From Galaxea fascicularis (taxonomy: Eukaryota; Cnidaria; Anthozoa; Scleractinia; Euphylliidae), in NCBI GenBank assembly GCA_948470475.1, contig OX419345.1, forward strand, positions 17,229,739 through 17,293,738: a stretch of 64,000 bases of DNA. Direction: 5' to 3'. A program made the position numbers and the translations under genes. Below the pieces are notes generated by a model, which saw only the letters and a list, made by a program, of their open reading frames with translations, was not told the DNA's origin and searched no databases. Below, one piece after another: positions 10,901-20,948 of this stretch; the first letter of the stretch is position 1; each line of letters starts with the position of its first letter.

Positions 10901-13900
10901 TTTAAGGGTTGAAGTATAGGTTACCCAGACAAGACTCCTTAAGTACCGGTAAATAGCAACAAACAACACCCTTTTGTACTGGAATGTCAAGTCTTTATTC
11001 ATCTCCCATCTCTTTGCAATCACTTTGTACAGTTTGTAGTACTTCCTGCCACCAAGACTGAAATCTGTCTTGCTTTAATTTAAATCAAGATTGCATTATT
11101 TTTCAGAGGAATTTCCAGTGTGGTACGTCGATGTTACAATAAAGTAACAGGAAAGCCTTTTGCTGTAAAGATAATAGACAAACTTAGTGATGCCGGGGGT
11201 GTGGATATTGAGGCAACTACCAGGGAGGAAGTCCTTATTCTGCTTTCCTTACAAGGGCATGAGAACATAAGTAAGTAATGGTTGTCGTATAGAGACATTT
11301 TTGGTAACGGTTGTTGTATAGTGCCATTTTCAATATTGAGCACTGAAAGTAAATTGCATTTGGCTTTGGTTTTCATTGCTTCACTCTGTGATGGGCCAGC
11401 AACACTCATGTAACTTTTTCAGCTAATGAAAACCAAAATTGATACCATTCACAACTTGCTCAGGATGCCTTCTACATATATAATTGCTTTGAATTTTGAT
11501 TGGCTCATTACATTGTTTGGGTCTGTTGTGATTATGGTAACTTAACCCTATAACCACCAGTAGAGATCAAGTGTTAATTTCTCCGCAATGATTAACAAAA
11601 CAGGAACTACAGGAACTGTAAATATACTTTGTATATTTATTTTTCAATTCCAATTTGTTTTGTTGTTTATTGTTTGTGTATGTTTGTTTTTCCTCTTTGT
11701 AGTTGGGTTGGTGGATGTCTTTGAGTCTGAAGTATTCTTCTTCCTTGTGTTTGAACTGTAAGTATTAATTTTGTTTTTGTAAACTAGAAAATGAAAAACA
11801 CCAAAACAAACACTACAGACCATGCAGGAGAACACCACTCCTCACGCTGGCGTGACAAAATGCCATGAGAACGTTGTAGTGACTACTATGCATGCACCTA
11901 CCAACCTGACCCCTGACCACTAGCAACACGGGCACTCTGTATTGTTAACTCCTTCAAATTGCATTTTAAATGGATTTATTATAATAATAATTATTATTAT
12001 TATTGTTATTGTTATTATAATGAGACGCCAGTGAGAATGTTCTAGTCAATAATCAATAAAATACTGTATGTAGTAGCCAGTGTTACCGGTAATGTGTCCT
12101 TGATCATACAATATTGAACTAAGGAATTTAATTTAGTGTACTGTAATTACTGTACAATTACTTCTTCAGGAGCCTTTCTTCATTGGTTGGTAGTAGTGCT
12201 TATCATTTATTGTTTGTTATGTAATGAATTATTCCAGAGCAGAAAAGGGTGAACTATTTGATCATCTGACAGACCAAGTGACATTATCAGAGAAGAAGAC
12301 TAGGTGAGAAACGATAACAATAATTATTGAGAATAACACTGCACAGTTTCAGATTGTTAAATGTACACTGTATGCCCCTATTAGTTTTAAATCGTGAAGG
12401 GTGGAATACCTGTAGGTGTGGGGTGGCATTAGGTGTTACACATCCACTATCCTCACCTTGGGGTATCGGTACACTGTATGTGACACTGGAATTTGTCATC
12501 AACATGGATACACAGCACATCATTTTGTTCCATACCACTATCATGGTATTTTAGTGGTAGCATCAATCCATCAAAGTGTACTTCATATACGTGCTGGAAC
12601 CCATCTTGAATAATCATTGTATAATTAAAGGTCAAATACCTGTAGTTATAGTTGAGAGTGACTTCTTTTTGTAAGCACCAGGCAGAAGACAAGATAAAAT
12701 TGGTGGCACAAACCAATAAAAATAAATAATTCAGGATCATCAAAACTAATTAAATCATATTTTTTCATTGCATCTCTAGGCGAATCATGCAGGAAGTATT
12801 TGGAGCTGTAAAGTTTATGCATGACAATCGTATAGTGCATAGGGATTTAAAGGTAATGTACACTTGGCATTTGTCTCATACATGTAAATAAATAATTGTT
12901 ATTAGTTAATATCCAGTATTCTTATAAACTACACTGTAATATACAAGCTGCTTCAAGTAAACTTCATGGCATTGTGTATTTTTCACTATTAAAATGTGAT
13001 TGAATAGTGGAGTGGATATCAACACTTAAAATTTAATAGCGTTTTTGTAATATGGCCATTTTTTTGTAACTACCTTTTATTTTATGGTGAGATTGAATGA
13101 TCAGGTCATGGTTTTGTCCTTTAAATTGTCTGTTAATTTGAACGATTCATGCAATAAAATTACCACCTTAACAATACATGCTGTTCATCATCAGTTTACG
13201 TTAATTTTGTTGTAGTCACATCTTATTTTCAGTCACATTGGTCAGTACGTTACGTAGTTTCATTTAAGACCTTTGTTGATTTTAGCCGGAAAACATCCTT
13301 CTTGATGAGAACTACAGAATAAAAATATCAGATTTTGGGTTTGCAGTTCAGCTGAAAGAGGGGGAAACTTTGAGAGGTATGTAAAATGTAGAACTTGCCA
13401 TTAATGTCAAAGTTCTGTTCTCGTGGGTATAAGAACCTCTAAGAGAGTATTGAATAAGATACTGAAAAGACATGTCCAGGTTGGCCTCGTTAACATGACT
13501 CTTTAGTGGGGTAACATCCTGTATGCATGAGATACAGGTAAGAAGTGAGTCCCCTAGGGAAAATTTATTTCTAAGAATCTCAGATAGTTATTCTACAAAT
13601 ATTGGACCCCACTTTTGCTCATTGTTCCTGGTCTTAATCCCCACATTAAGGTTCATAATCCCCACAGATTGTTCTTACTCTTTTATAAGTTTCAACAATG
13701 CCACATTTGGTAGTAGATTAGGTGTTTTTTGTACATTATGGTCACAGTTGCAATATGTACAATCATGTAGAAGCAGCCCATGGATAACATGCTGTACAGT
13801 CTTTTGCAGTTTGTTCATAAATGTAGCTGTACAAAATAATAATAATGGACTATTATTTAATACTGTTTTTCCTAATAGAGCTGTGTGGGACACCAGGGTA

Positions 13901-16900
13901 TTTATCACCGGAAGTGCTCCAGTGTTCCATGTTTGCTGATGCCCCAGGTTATGGCAAGGAAGTAGACATGTAAGGAAATCATCTTAAAGCCCACCTAAAT
14001 CCAAAATTATTATTTTTTCTGAAATAAATCTAAATTGCACCTGCTGGAATACAATTCCTCTTTTCATTACAAAGTTTTACTGTGATGTAAAATAATCAGT
14101 TTTTCTTTTTTCCTATTTGAAGGTGGGCCTGTGGAGTGATAATGTACACCTTGTAAGTAGAAGTTTCTAAAAACTGAAATTTAACTATAGTAAGCGAGTT
14201 AGAATAGTTATCATGTTTGGTTGCCGTTAAAAATATTACTTTTCTGATGTCTGGCTTTGTACCAGTTTACTTTATGCAAGTACAGTTTACTAATATGAAA
14301 CTGTGGTGAGAATTCTGATACTGTATGATAAATACACAAGTAGTGTTTTTAACATTATTATTTTTGTTCTTATTTTTGTAACAGTAACTTTAGACTTTCA
14401 GTGCGAATTGCTATTACCCCTGAAATTGAAGTTGAAATTGTCACATTTGCAGTAGACATTGCTTCAAGCAAAGTTGCTGCTTCAGTTTTTTTGCTCATTT
14501 TTTTCACCACAGATTGGTTGGTTGCCCTCCTTTTTGGCATCGGCGGCAGGTTGTGATGCTAAGGGCAATAATGGAGGGAAGATATCACTTTCACAGTCCC
14601 GAGTGGGATGACATTTCTGCATCAGCTAAGGATTTGGTGAGTATTCATGTCATTTAAACATCCTGCTATCTTATTTAATTTTACAAGTCGATCACTCTGC
14701 TTTTAATCCACAGTCACACCCGAAAAACTCTTTTTCAGTGTTTGAAATCCATGAAAGAGTACTGTAGTGATATGACTGCATCTTTTGACAAAGCACTTTT
14801 GCATGAAGTACTCAAATAGTAGATGTTAGTTGTTCCTCACAAACTTTGAAACAGGAAGAAAGTTAAGCGAAGAGAGTCTCCATGTGCATACTACAGTGTA
14901 GGTTAAATTTTAACGTTATCACTAAGCAATTTGGCAAAAAACCTCAACTGCCCATTATATCATTGCCAATTGAACAGACAACGTGTTGATTTGATGTCGT
15001 CTTTGAGAAGATTCTGTCAGGCATACCATGGTGGTTGTGAATTCAAAGTCAAATCTTTAAATAAATCAAATATTTTATTTTGATGGATATTATTGTTTGC
15101 TATCCGCAGATATCCAAGCTCCTAGTTATTCATCCTAAATTGAGGTTAACTGCAGAACAGGCTCTGGAGCATCCCTGGTTCAAAGGAGCTCAGGTCTGTC
15201 TTCAGGTACATTCCCTTGAAAAGGATATTATCCAAACCTTGGCACAATACCCACCCATGCATAGGACATTGAAGAAATGCAATAAAAAGATGGGGTCACT
15301 GTGGTTGTTTTTGCCCAGCACACTTGTTATTTTTAAGTGTGTTTTACTTCAAATTGTGTGATAAATCTTCAAAACTTGATCGACCGGAGAAATTGTTGTT
15401 ATATAGCAAAAACTATACAATTATATTTCTGAAACCTAGACCCTTTTGTTTATCTGGGTCATAATCTTTCAGTAAAGTGATGTTAAATTGCCTGATGTTG
15501 CAAACAATGTAAGGAAATTGGATCGCTACATCATCCTCTTGTACTCTTCCTTGGCTCCAACGCAGTGTTTCAGGTCACTGACGTATAAAGAATACAGCTT
15601 ATACCATCCAACTTCTTTCTCCTTAAATTATGTTTTTTTGTGTGCCTGTTACAAGTAACACCAATAAAAAGGGGAGTTACTGTGCTCTTTTCTTTGCAAC
15701 ACAATGACAAAGGGAAACTTTCAGCTTAAAATGACACTTCTTCCGGGAAGGAACTGGTACGAGTTGTAAGTTGTTGACCACATTCACAAGTCTTGTGCTG
15801 TTTTCTGCTATTTTCGCTCATTTTTATCTTGCAATCAGTCATCTTCAGTGAAGGAAATTACAAGAGTGATACAAAGAAGTCAATAAGTCAAAGCATGTTG
15901 CAATACTATGTGCAGTGCAGTAGGAGAACCACTGTGCAAAACATAGAAATCACCTTAAACCGCTTCTCAAATGCATTACTGCCTCTGGCTGGCATAGTGG
16001 TGAGAGCACTCGCCTCCCACCAATGTGACCTGGGTTGATGATTCTCTGATCTGGAGTGTCATGAGGGTTGAGTTTGGTTCTCTTCCTTGCTCTGAGAGGG
16101 TTTTCTCTGGGTTCTCCAGTTTTCCCCTCCCCCTAAAACCCAACATTTACCCCACACATCCCCACAACCTTCCAGCTTTAACTTTTAACCATGTATAAAT
16201 AAAGTTTTTTTTACCTTTACCTGTACAATGTACCTTTATCTTTACCTTTACCTCAATCACACAGCTGCAAGAGTTAAGAAGTTTGTTAGTTTGTATGTGT
16301 GCAAAGCAGTGGAGTTCACATGTTTGAGCAATTAACATTTCAACAATATCCTTATCTAAGCCAAGCCCAAACCCTACCTCATAGCTGGTGTCACTGATTT
16401 TGCATGTACTTTTTTTTACAAAATGAAACATGGCATGACTCAGTTATTTGTTGTATATCATATATTTGCAGCAAGCACGGAATGAACAGTTTTCTGCCAG
16501 ATGGAAATTTAAGGTAATGTTTAGTAGTCCTTTATCTTCTACTTAACAGCAATTTAAGTGAAATTTGCCAGATTATATAATTATTACAAATTAATTTTTT
16601 GGTTTTTTATGCTGAAAACTTTTTTCCGTATCCAGCTGGGGTGCATCATGGAATATTGCATGTGCAAATAAAAATGCTAGTCATTTTTATTACCTCTTCA
16701 TTTGCAACAAAAATGGCCGCTCCTTGATTGTAGTTTACTGAACATAACTATCTACTGTCCAATACGTTTTAACAGGACTGTTGAAAGAAATCAACTGTCA
16801 CAGGAATTACAGTACAAAGGGAATTTATTCCAAAGACATTGATGGATATTATGTATGGTTTACTTCTACCCAAATTCAACACACAACAATACTTGCTAAA

Positions 16901-17338
16901 CTATCAACGATTTCCATCTTGGAGCACTGCCTACAGCATGCACCTTTTTGATCTTATTAATAACTTTCACTTTTTTTTCAGGGAACTGTTATTGCCATTA
17001 TAGCAGTGCTGGAATTCTCCAAGTTTTTAAAGAATAAACTACAACCTGTGACATTTGACTCAATTTTAAGGGAGCCATATGGCGTGAAAGGGCTTCGCAA
17101 AATGATTGATGGCTGTGCATTCCGTATCTATGGGCACTGGGTCAAGAGAAACAAGGATGAGAACCAAAACCGAGGGGCTCTCTTTGAAAATAAGCCCCAT
17201 AAAGAAAAATACAATGGAAATGGACACACAACAAGAAAGACTGGAATTCTAGATTCATATAATGCCTCATTTAGAATGTCATCCCTTGGACTCATTCAGT
17301 ATAAATCATCTGTCAGACAGAAAGCAGTGCAGCATTGA
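4980..17338 (+). CDS. PHKG: Phosphorylase kinase catalytic gamma subunit-like Ser/Thr kinase
   Basis: The catalytic subunit of phosphorylase kinase, which phosphorylates glycogen phosphorylase in the cytosol under Ca/calmodulin control. Exons: 4980-5077, 11107-11270, 11703-11757, 12238-12303, 12780-12852, 13286-13376, 13879-13969, 14123-14152, 14513-14636, 15110-15205, 16472-16513, 16982-17338. All junctions are GT-AG and phase-consistent, giving 428 residues (family about 390-410). Visible motifs: glycine loop KLGAGISSVV, lysine K54 in FAVK, HRDLKPEN with D150, DFG at 168-170, [10 protein letters not shown]. Glu183 sits where PHKG carries a Glu in place of a phosphorylatable residue, so the kinase core is expected to be constitutively active. 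The C-terminal exon has [11 protein letters not shown] (about 355-365) and RGALFENKP, typical of the PHKG regulatory tail. An alternative donor at 15194 would remove 4 residues. The first introns hold LINE and MULE relics. Confidence 0.92.
6041..6160. mobile_element. MITE with GGGCCGAGTTGTTCGAAGCA ends
   Basis: The left end GGGCCGAGTTGTTCGAAGCATGG is mirrored imperfectly by CCATGCTTAGAGCAACTCGACCCA at the right. Inner blocks (GGGCTAACCC, TTAACCAATGGTTAGCGCTAACC) are also palindromic. It abuts the left end of the MULE relic exactly. A degraded relative may lie at about 17998-18115 (GGTTGTTTGAAGC ... ACAACTCAGCCC). Confidence 0.7.
6161..6252 (+). repeat. Left subterminal TTTGCTAACGT array
   Basis: Four spaced copies of (T)TTGCTAAYGT separated by about 21 bp, the last one diverged (TTCGCTAATGT). 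Spacing of about two helical turns suggests protein binding sites for the transposase; this is inference. Confidence 0.65.
6864..8117 (+). pseudogene. MULE transposase relic with N-terminal zinc finger
   Basis: An ATG at 6864 opens [12 protein letters not shown]...[11 protein letters not shown], a Cys2...Cys2-His PHD-like finger, and then breaks. DHKYLC follows near 7090 and KKGKDYKK near 7163-7187. A probable old intron (7185-7315) leads to the MULE transposase core: [18 protein letters not shown] and [13 protein letters not shown] (7316-7472). The next block (7738-7890) encodes [17 protein letters not shown] and [17 protein letters not shown], then, in another frame, [13 protein letters not shown] and VRTNND(I)EGW. 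Stops, frameshifts and a deletion near 8010 make it non-functional. The protein is the DDE-type enzyme that cuts and joins MULE ends. Confidence 0.75.
8196..8325 (+). repeat. Short direct duplication in MULE 3' part
   Basis: AAGCTTTGTAAATAAATT plus AGGAAACCAAAT occurs at about 8199 and again at about 8287, a period of roughly 87-88 bp. It lies between the end of the transposase relic and the right subterminal array. Confidence 0.75.
8489..8647 (-). repeat. Right subterminal array (reverse of left array)
   Basis: Eight degenerate copies of ACGTTAGCAAAC-like words, most 20-24 bp apart (cores AGCAAAC, AGCAAAACGAC, AGCGAAACAAC, AGCGGATCAAC, AGCGAATTG, AGCAAACTGG, AGTGAATGAC, ACTGAAACGAC). They are in reverse orientation to the array at 6161-6252. 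Confidence 0.65.
8656..11106 (+). other. Rest of PHKG intron 1, no gene seen
   Basis: AT-rich unique sequence. A short hairpin at about 10132-10172 pairs ACACCATTCTT with AAGAATGGTG. Small open frames here (for example 9763-9999) have no recognisable domain and no supporting context. Confidence 0.5.
11970..12022. repeat. (ATT/ATA)n microsatellite
   Basis: A run of ATTATTATT units with ATAATAATA at the left and TTGTTATTGTTATTATA at the right, within a kinase intron. Confidence 0.85.
15975..16205 (+). mobile_element. tRNA-derived SINE copy
   Basis: The head CTGGCATAGTGGTGAGAGCA matches a tRNA/Pol III A box. ACCTGGGTTGATGATTC about 30 bp on is a decayed B box (GGGTTCGATTC). The body contains GGGTTTTCTCTGGGTTCTCC followed by TTTTCCCCTCCCCC. 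The 3' part runs into ATAAATAAAG and a TACCTT-rich simple repeat (to about 16255). The copy at 24828-25040 shares the same head and body on the minus strand, showing a dispersed family. Confidence 0.7.
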
Positions 17339-19004
17339 CAGCAAGTGTTGAGGACATTGGATGTACATGCTGTTTATTCATGGAGAGTCTTATAGAAATT
17401 CTAAGTAGATGCAGCTCTGTGCCATTGCTTCTGCCCAAGCTTCTGGTCCTTGAACACAAAAATCTTTGAGACATGGATGCAGAGGAGAAGTTTTTCTATA
17501 CCAGGGTGTTTGTACTAATTTCGACTGAGCGTTTGATGCAAGTAACTATTTGGCCTGGAAAATCTGTCTTAAACCAGTGGAGGTTTGTTTTCCCAACAAC
17601 TGAGTATCCTGTAAGTTCTGATGTTTTTTTTGTTTACCTGAAGGATTTAATTAATGTTTGCAGTGGAGTAAGTCAGCTGTGAATGATTTTTGCCAACAAT
17701 TTGAGGCACATTAATTTTTTTCATTAGAAGCTGGGATGGTTTCTTTTGTTCTTTGTTTCTATGAAAATGAATGAGAGAAGCCATCCAAGCAATTACAGTT
17801 CTTTTTTCTTTTTAATATTATTTTTAATAGTCAAGTAAGTGGTCGTGAAAAGTAATAAACATTAAAATAAAAATGAAAGCTTTATTAAAAAAAAAGAAAA
17901 AGAAATGGACTAAGAGCAGAACTTTAAACCTTGCATATTGTTCAGATTGTGTGCTAGGAAATGAGCTTGCTGTTTTGGAGCAATAATTGGTATCTTAATA
18001 GGTTGTTTGAAGCCTAACCAGCTAAAATCCTGGGTTAACATGCAGTTACCAGTATCTATAGGGTGCCATATTAGTTTAACCAGATTAGCACTTATCTTAC
18101 TTTGGACAACTCAGCCCTTGGAAAGTTCTCAATTAGGTGACTTTTTCCCGACATATGAAAATCAGGCCTACAGACCAGAATACTAAATTAATTCTCACCT
18201 ACAGTGTGAGCATCTTTTGCACTTGTTGCTGCTATTTTTTGTTTAGCCTCTGTCCCAGCAAAATTGGGTGAAAATGCACAAAGCATTACAAGTAGTAACA
18301 TGCATGTAGGCTCTCAGTTGCTGTGAAGTTAATAGTAGATTGAAAGTATTCTGGGGGTTCATACAGGCCTGGAAATCCTGGCAAGTGCTTGAATTTCAGG
18401 CTGACATTTCCCAGGACTGTTAAGTCCTTGAAAATGGTAGCTAGGATTTCCTGGAAAATCTGGAAATTTGTAAAGTTTACCAGCCAGATGTAAAGATCCA
18501 ACAACTGAAAAATTATTATACTTAATAATTTATTGTGCATTATGGGTCCTGGAAAAAAGAACTGTCTGAGCTTGGAAAGGTCCTGGAGAAGTCCTGAAAG
18601 TTTGTTTCTGAAGTCAGTATGGACCCTGTAGGCCAATATAATAACTATTACAATAGCGGCTTTGTTTCCTAATAGTTTCAGCTTTATGTGGATTATTTTA
18701 ATATTCACAGATTGAATGATTTTTTTACTGTTATTGGTACAAGTTTTTTTCAGCTGGATTGGAGCCAAATTGGTAACTTGGCTCTACTTTCTGAGTTTGT
18801 TTCATAGTGAATGTCCTGAGAGCCATGAAACATAGTACCAGAAAGTCTACATGTTTATCAAAGAGTGACACTATTTGTGAGAAAATGATTGTACTTTGAG
18901 ATTTTGTCAGATTTATTTACAAGTATTTATTTGCGTGCTTTGTCATGGGTTGCCCAAGGTCACACTGTGGTCCTAGAAGGTCGTTCTGTTACTGTTTCTT
19001 TTGC
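17339..19004. other. PHKG 3'UTR and intergenic DNA
   Basis: The start is probably the PHKG 3' untranslated region; candidate poly(A) signals AATAAA at 17854 and AAAATAAAAATG just after. Around 18350-18620 a degenerate CCTGGAAA/TCCTGGAAAA motif recurs many times, an old simple-sequence expansion. The 160-residue minus-strand frame across it (18286-18768) looks incidental. No gene is supported. Confidence 0.5.
17854..17859 (+). terminator. Candidate poly(A) signal of PHKG
   Basis: AATAAA about 515 bp after the stop codon at 17336-17338, with further A-rich variants within 15 bp. Chosen on position only. Confidence 0.35.
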
Positions 19005-19209
19005 TGTGCAAATCCAAAAACCGTGAACACTTTGATTTGATTTTGACATTTCTCACTGTGCAGCAACCAATCAGAAGCAACATGAAACCACAAACTAATT
19101 TTTTACTGTTACTTTTGCAGTTTAGCTTTCTCGCATGTGATTGGCTTTTTACTTGAAACAATAACATTTCATAAATATTTCTAGTGTTCACGGTTTTTGG
19201 ATTTTCACA
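19005..19209. mobile_element. MITE with TGTGCAAATCCAAAAACCG ends
   Basis: Terminal inverted repeats of about 25 bp: TGTGCAAATCCAAAAACCG TGAACAC on the left and GTGTTCACGGTTTTTGGAT TTTCACA on the right. The inner part also has opposed blocks (AACCAATCAGA... / ...GTGATTGGCT). No coding capacity. Confidence 0.8.
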
Positions 19210-19248
19210 GTAATGGCCGTTGTTTCAATGGATATTGTAAAAGAATTC

Positions 19249-19461
19249 TTAAGCCTGGTTCACACTTGCAACATAACTGGAAGGTCACATAAATGAAAAA
19301 AGCACCTTGTTTTGATGTTTTTTGTCTCCCGTGTGAACGACACATCATGATGACTTAGTAGGAACATAATAACATGAGCATATCGACATAAGGATAAAAC
19401 TGATTTTTCTTTATGACTATGTTGTCATTTTGTTATGTCACTAGTGTGAACCAGGCCTTAA
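19249..19461. mobile_element. MITE with TTAAGCCTGGTTCACACT ends
   Basis: The left end TTAAGCCTGGTTCACACT is mirrored by AGTGTGAACCAGGCCTTAA. A likely TTAA target duplication is part of the ends. Inner blocks ACATAAC.../...GTTATGT pair as well. Related GTGTGAACCAGCC ends occur in the element at 185-497. Confidence 0.8.
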
Positions 19462-19915
19462 GGACAATAATTAAAATTATGTCCCTGATGTTAGGCCACC
19501 CTTGACCTTGTTAAATGATACAGACTGTCTCTGGGCAAACATTGTTTCATTTACCCATAAAGAATGTTCAAAACAAGTATGCCCATTGTTAATAATAAAA
19601 TTATTGTACTATATTGTGGCAGTGAATAAAAGAAACAACACCAAAGGTGAACTCTCTGATGAGAATGATTATGTCACTGCAGTGGGCCATTTTCCCCATG
19701 TTCTGCCTCACCCTGGCCTTAAACAGTGAACTCTTATTCTCTTACAATATTACTCCTTGTTCAACAAAGATGGAATGAGAATTAATGAAATGATCGCAAT
19801 GAGATGTCTTGATGTTTGGTCAAATTCCCTCAACCTGTACCATAAGAAATGTAGAGAGAACAGTGAGGAGAATAAGGATACCAGTGATCAGTGTTGGTGG
19901 TCAATAAATTCTGTC

Positions 19916-20225
19916 AAATAATTATTATTCACTGAAGTGAAGGTGAATAGTGGAGGATATTTACCAAGTGGCAAAGTGGCGAGGTTATATCCACCACTTT
20001 CACCGACACTGAGGTAAATAATAATTTTTTTAGGGTATACCACACAAACTGAATAACTAGCGTTTATTCAAATAATTTCCTGTTCGGAAACCGAAACGCA
20101 AGGCCTTTTTGTTTCTTTTTGGCTGCTCGGAGGTGGGCAGTACTTTACTTATCACCTCCGAGTTGACCAATCAGAACGTACGATTATACTAACTAATTAT
20201 AGCCAGTCCACTGTGGCTATTTTAG
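19916..20225. mobile_element. Foldback element with AATAATTATTATTCAC arm
   Basis: The left arm AATAATTATTATTCACTGA...GTGGAGGATAT (19918-19960) is mirrored by ATATCCACCACTTTCAC...AATAATAATT (19987-20028), giving a hairpin of about 115 bp. The following stretch to about 20225 (GGTATACCACACAAACTG ... GACCAATCAGAACGTACGAT) has the look of the distal half of a longer non-autonomous element. Limits on the right are uncertain. Confidence 0.55.
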
Positions 20226-20754
20226 AATATTCTGTTGTCATAGACCAGCTACTTCAGCCAGCTATGTCTGAGCCTGTAATTGAGTATAATACTCTCACAA
20301 TTTTACAATGGCCAGCAGATTTAAGCCAACTTCCAAACTCTGTTGATTATTTGTTACAGTCAGGCCTTGGCAAATAGATAGGTGATTAATTAAATAAAAA
20401 TACAAGTAAGTCCTTTGACGGCTTAAAAGGCATTCAAATGAGTCCACCACTTACTGAGAGATTGTTCAACCTGGGGGAGGGAAGCAAAGCAAAGGTCAGA
20501 CTCCCCCTCAAAGATCATCTCCCCCTCCCTTTAGTTAGCTTCCAAATACGCATTTTATGCTTCATAGTTGAGCTGAACTTCAGAAACTTTTACCTATTTC
20601 CGATGTTTCAGATATGAGCAAAAACCGAAATATAAGAAAAAATAGAAAGCTGAAAATAGACAGCTGAGAGTTCTCCCTTCCCAGCCAGATCAGACCCTTC
20701 CCGCCCTCTCTTTCTGAGCCTCGGTGTCATAAGGTCAGCGACAATAGGCGTATT

Positions 20755-20793
20755 GCATTGTGGGATGTAGTTACATAATTTCTAAGATGGCGG
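20755..20793 (+). promoter_or_regulatory. Promoter of the AFG1-like gene: ZNF143-like and YY1-like sites
   Basis: GCATTGTGGGATGTAGT (20755-20771) is, on the reverse strand, ACTACATCCCACAATGC. That is very close to the metazoan ZNF143/STAF site ACTACAATTCCCANAATGC. AAGATGGCGG (20784-20793) matches the YY1 core AAGATGGCGGC. Both lie 155-195 bp upstream of the ATG at 20949, a common pair in TATA-less housekeeping and mitochondrial gene promoters. Confidence 0.65.
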
Positions 20794-20948
20794 TCAGTGT
20801 GTTGTCTTCCCGGCCTCAAAAGCGATAAAAAATTGATCTTTTAGGCACCTTAATGCTGTATTTTTACAAACAGATTTAACTTAGTAACATACTCAAACCT
20901 TAACAAATATTTTGTGGCCGCTGGTGTGTTACCCTTTCAACAATATCG

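Noticed and set aside
12453..12743. 96-residue minus-strand frame with a hydrophobic start
   Set aside because: Within a PHKG intron, no splice or family support; signal-peptide look is weak.
13523..13939. 138-residue plus-strand frame in the kinase gene
   Set aside because: Reads through intron 6 and into kinase exon 7 in the wrong frame.
18286..18768. 160-residue minus-strand open frame
   Set aside because: Covers a degenerate CCTGGAAA repeat, has no recognisable domain, no splice context and low-complexity Ile/Leu/Lys content.
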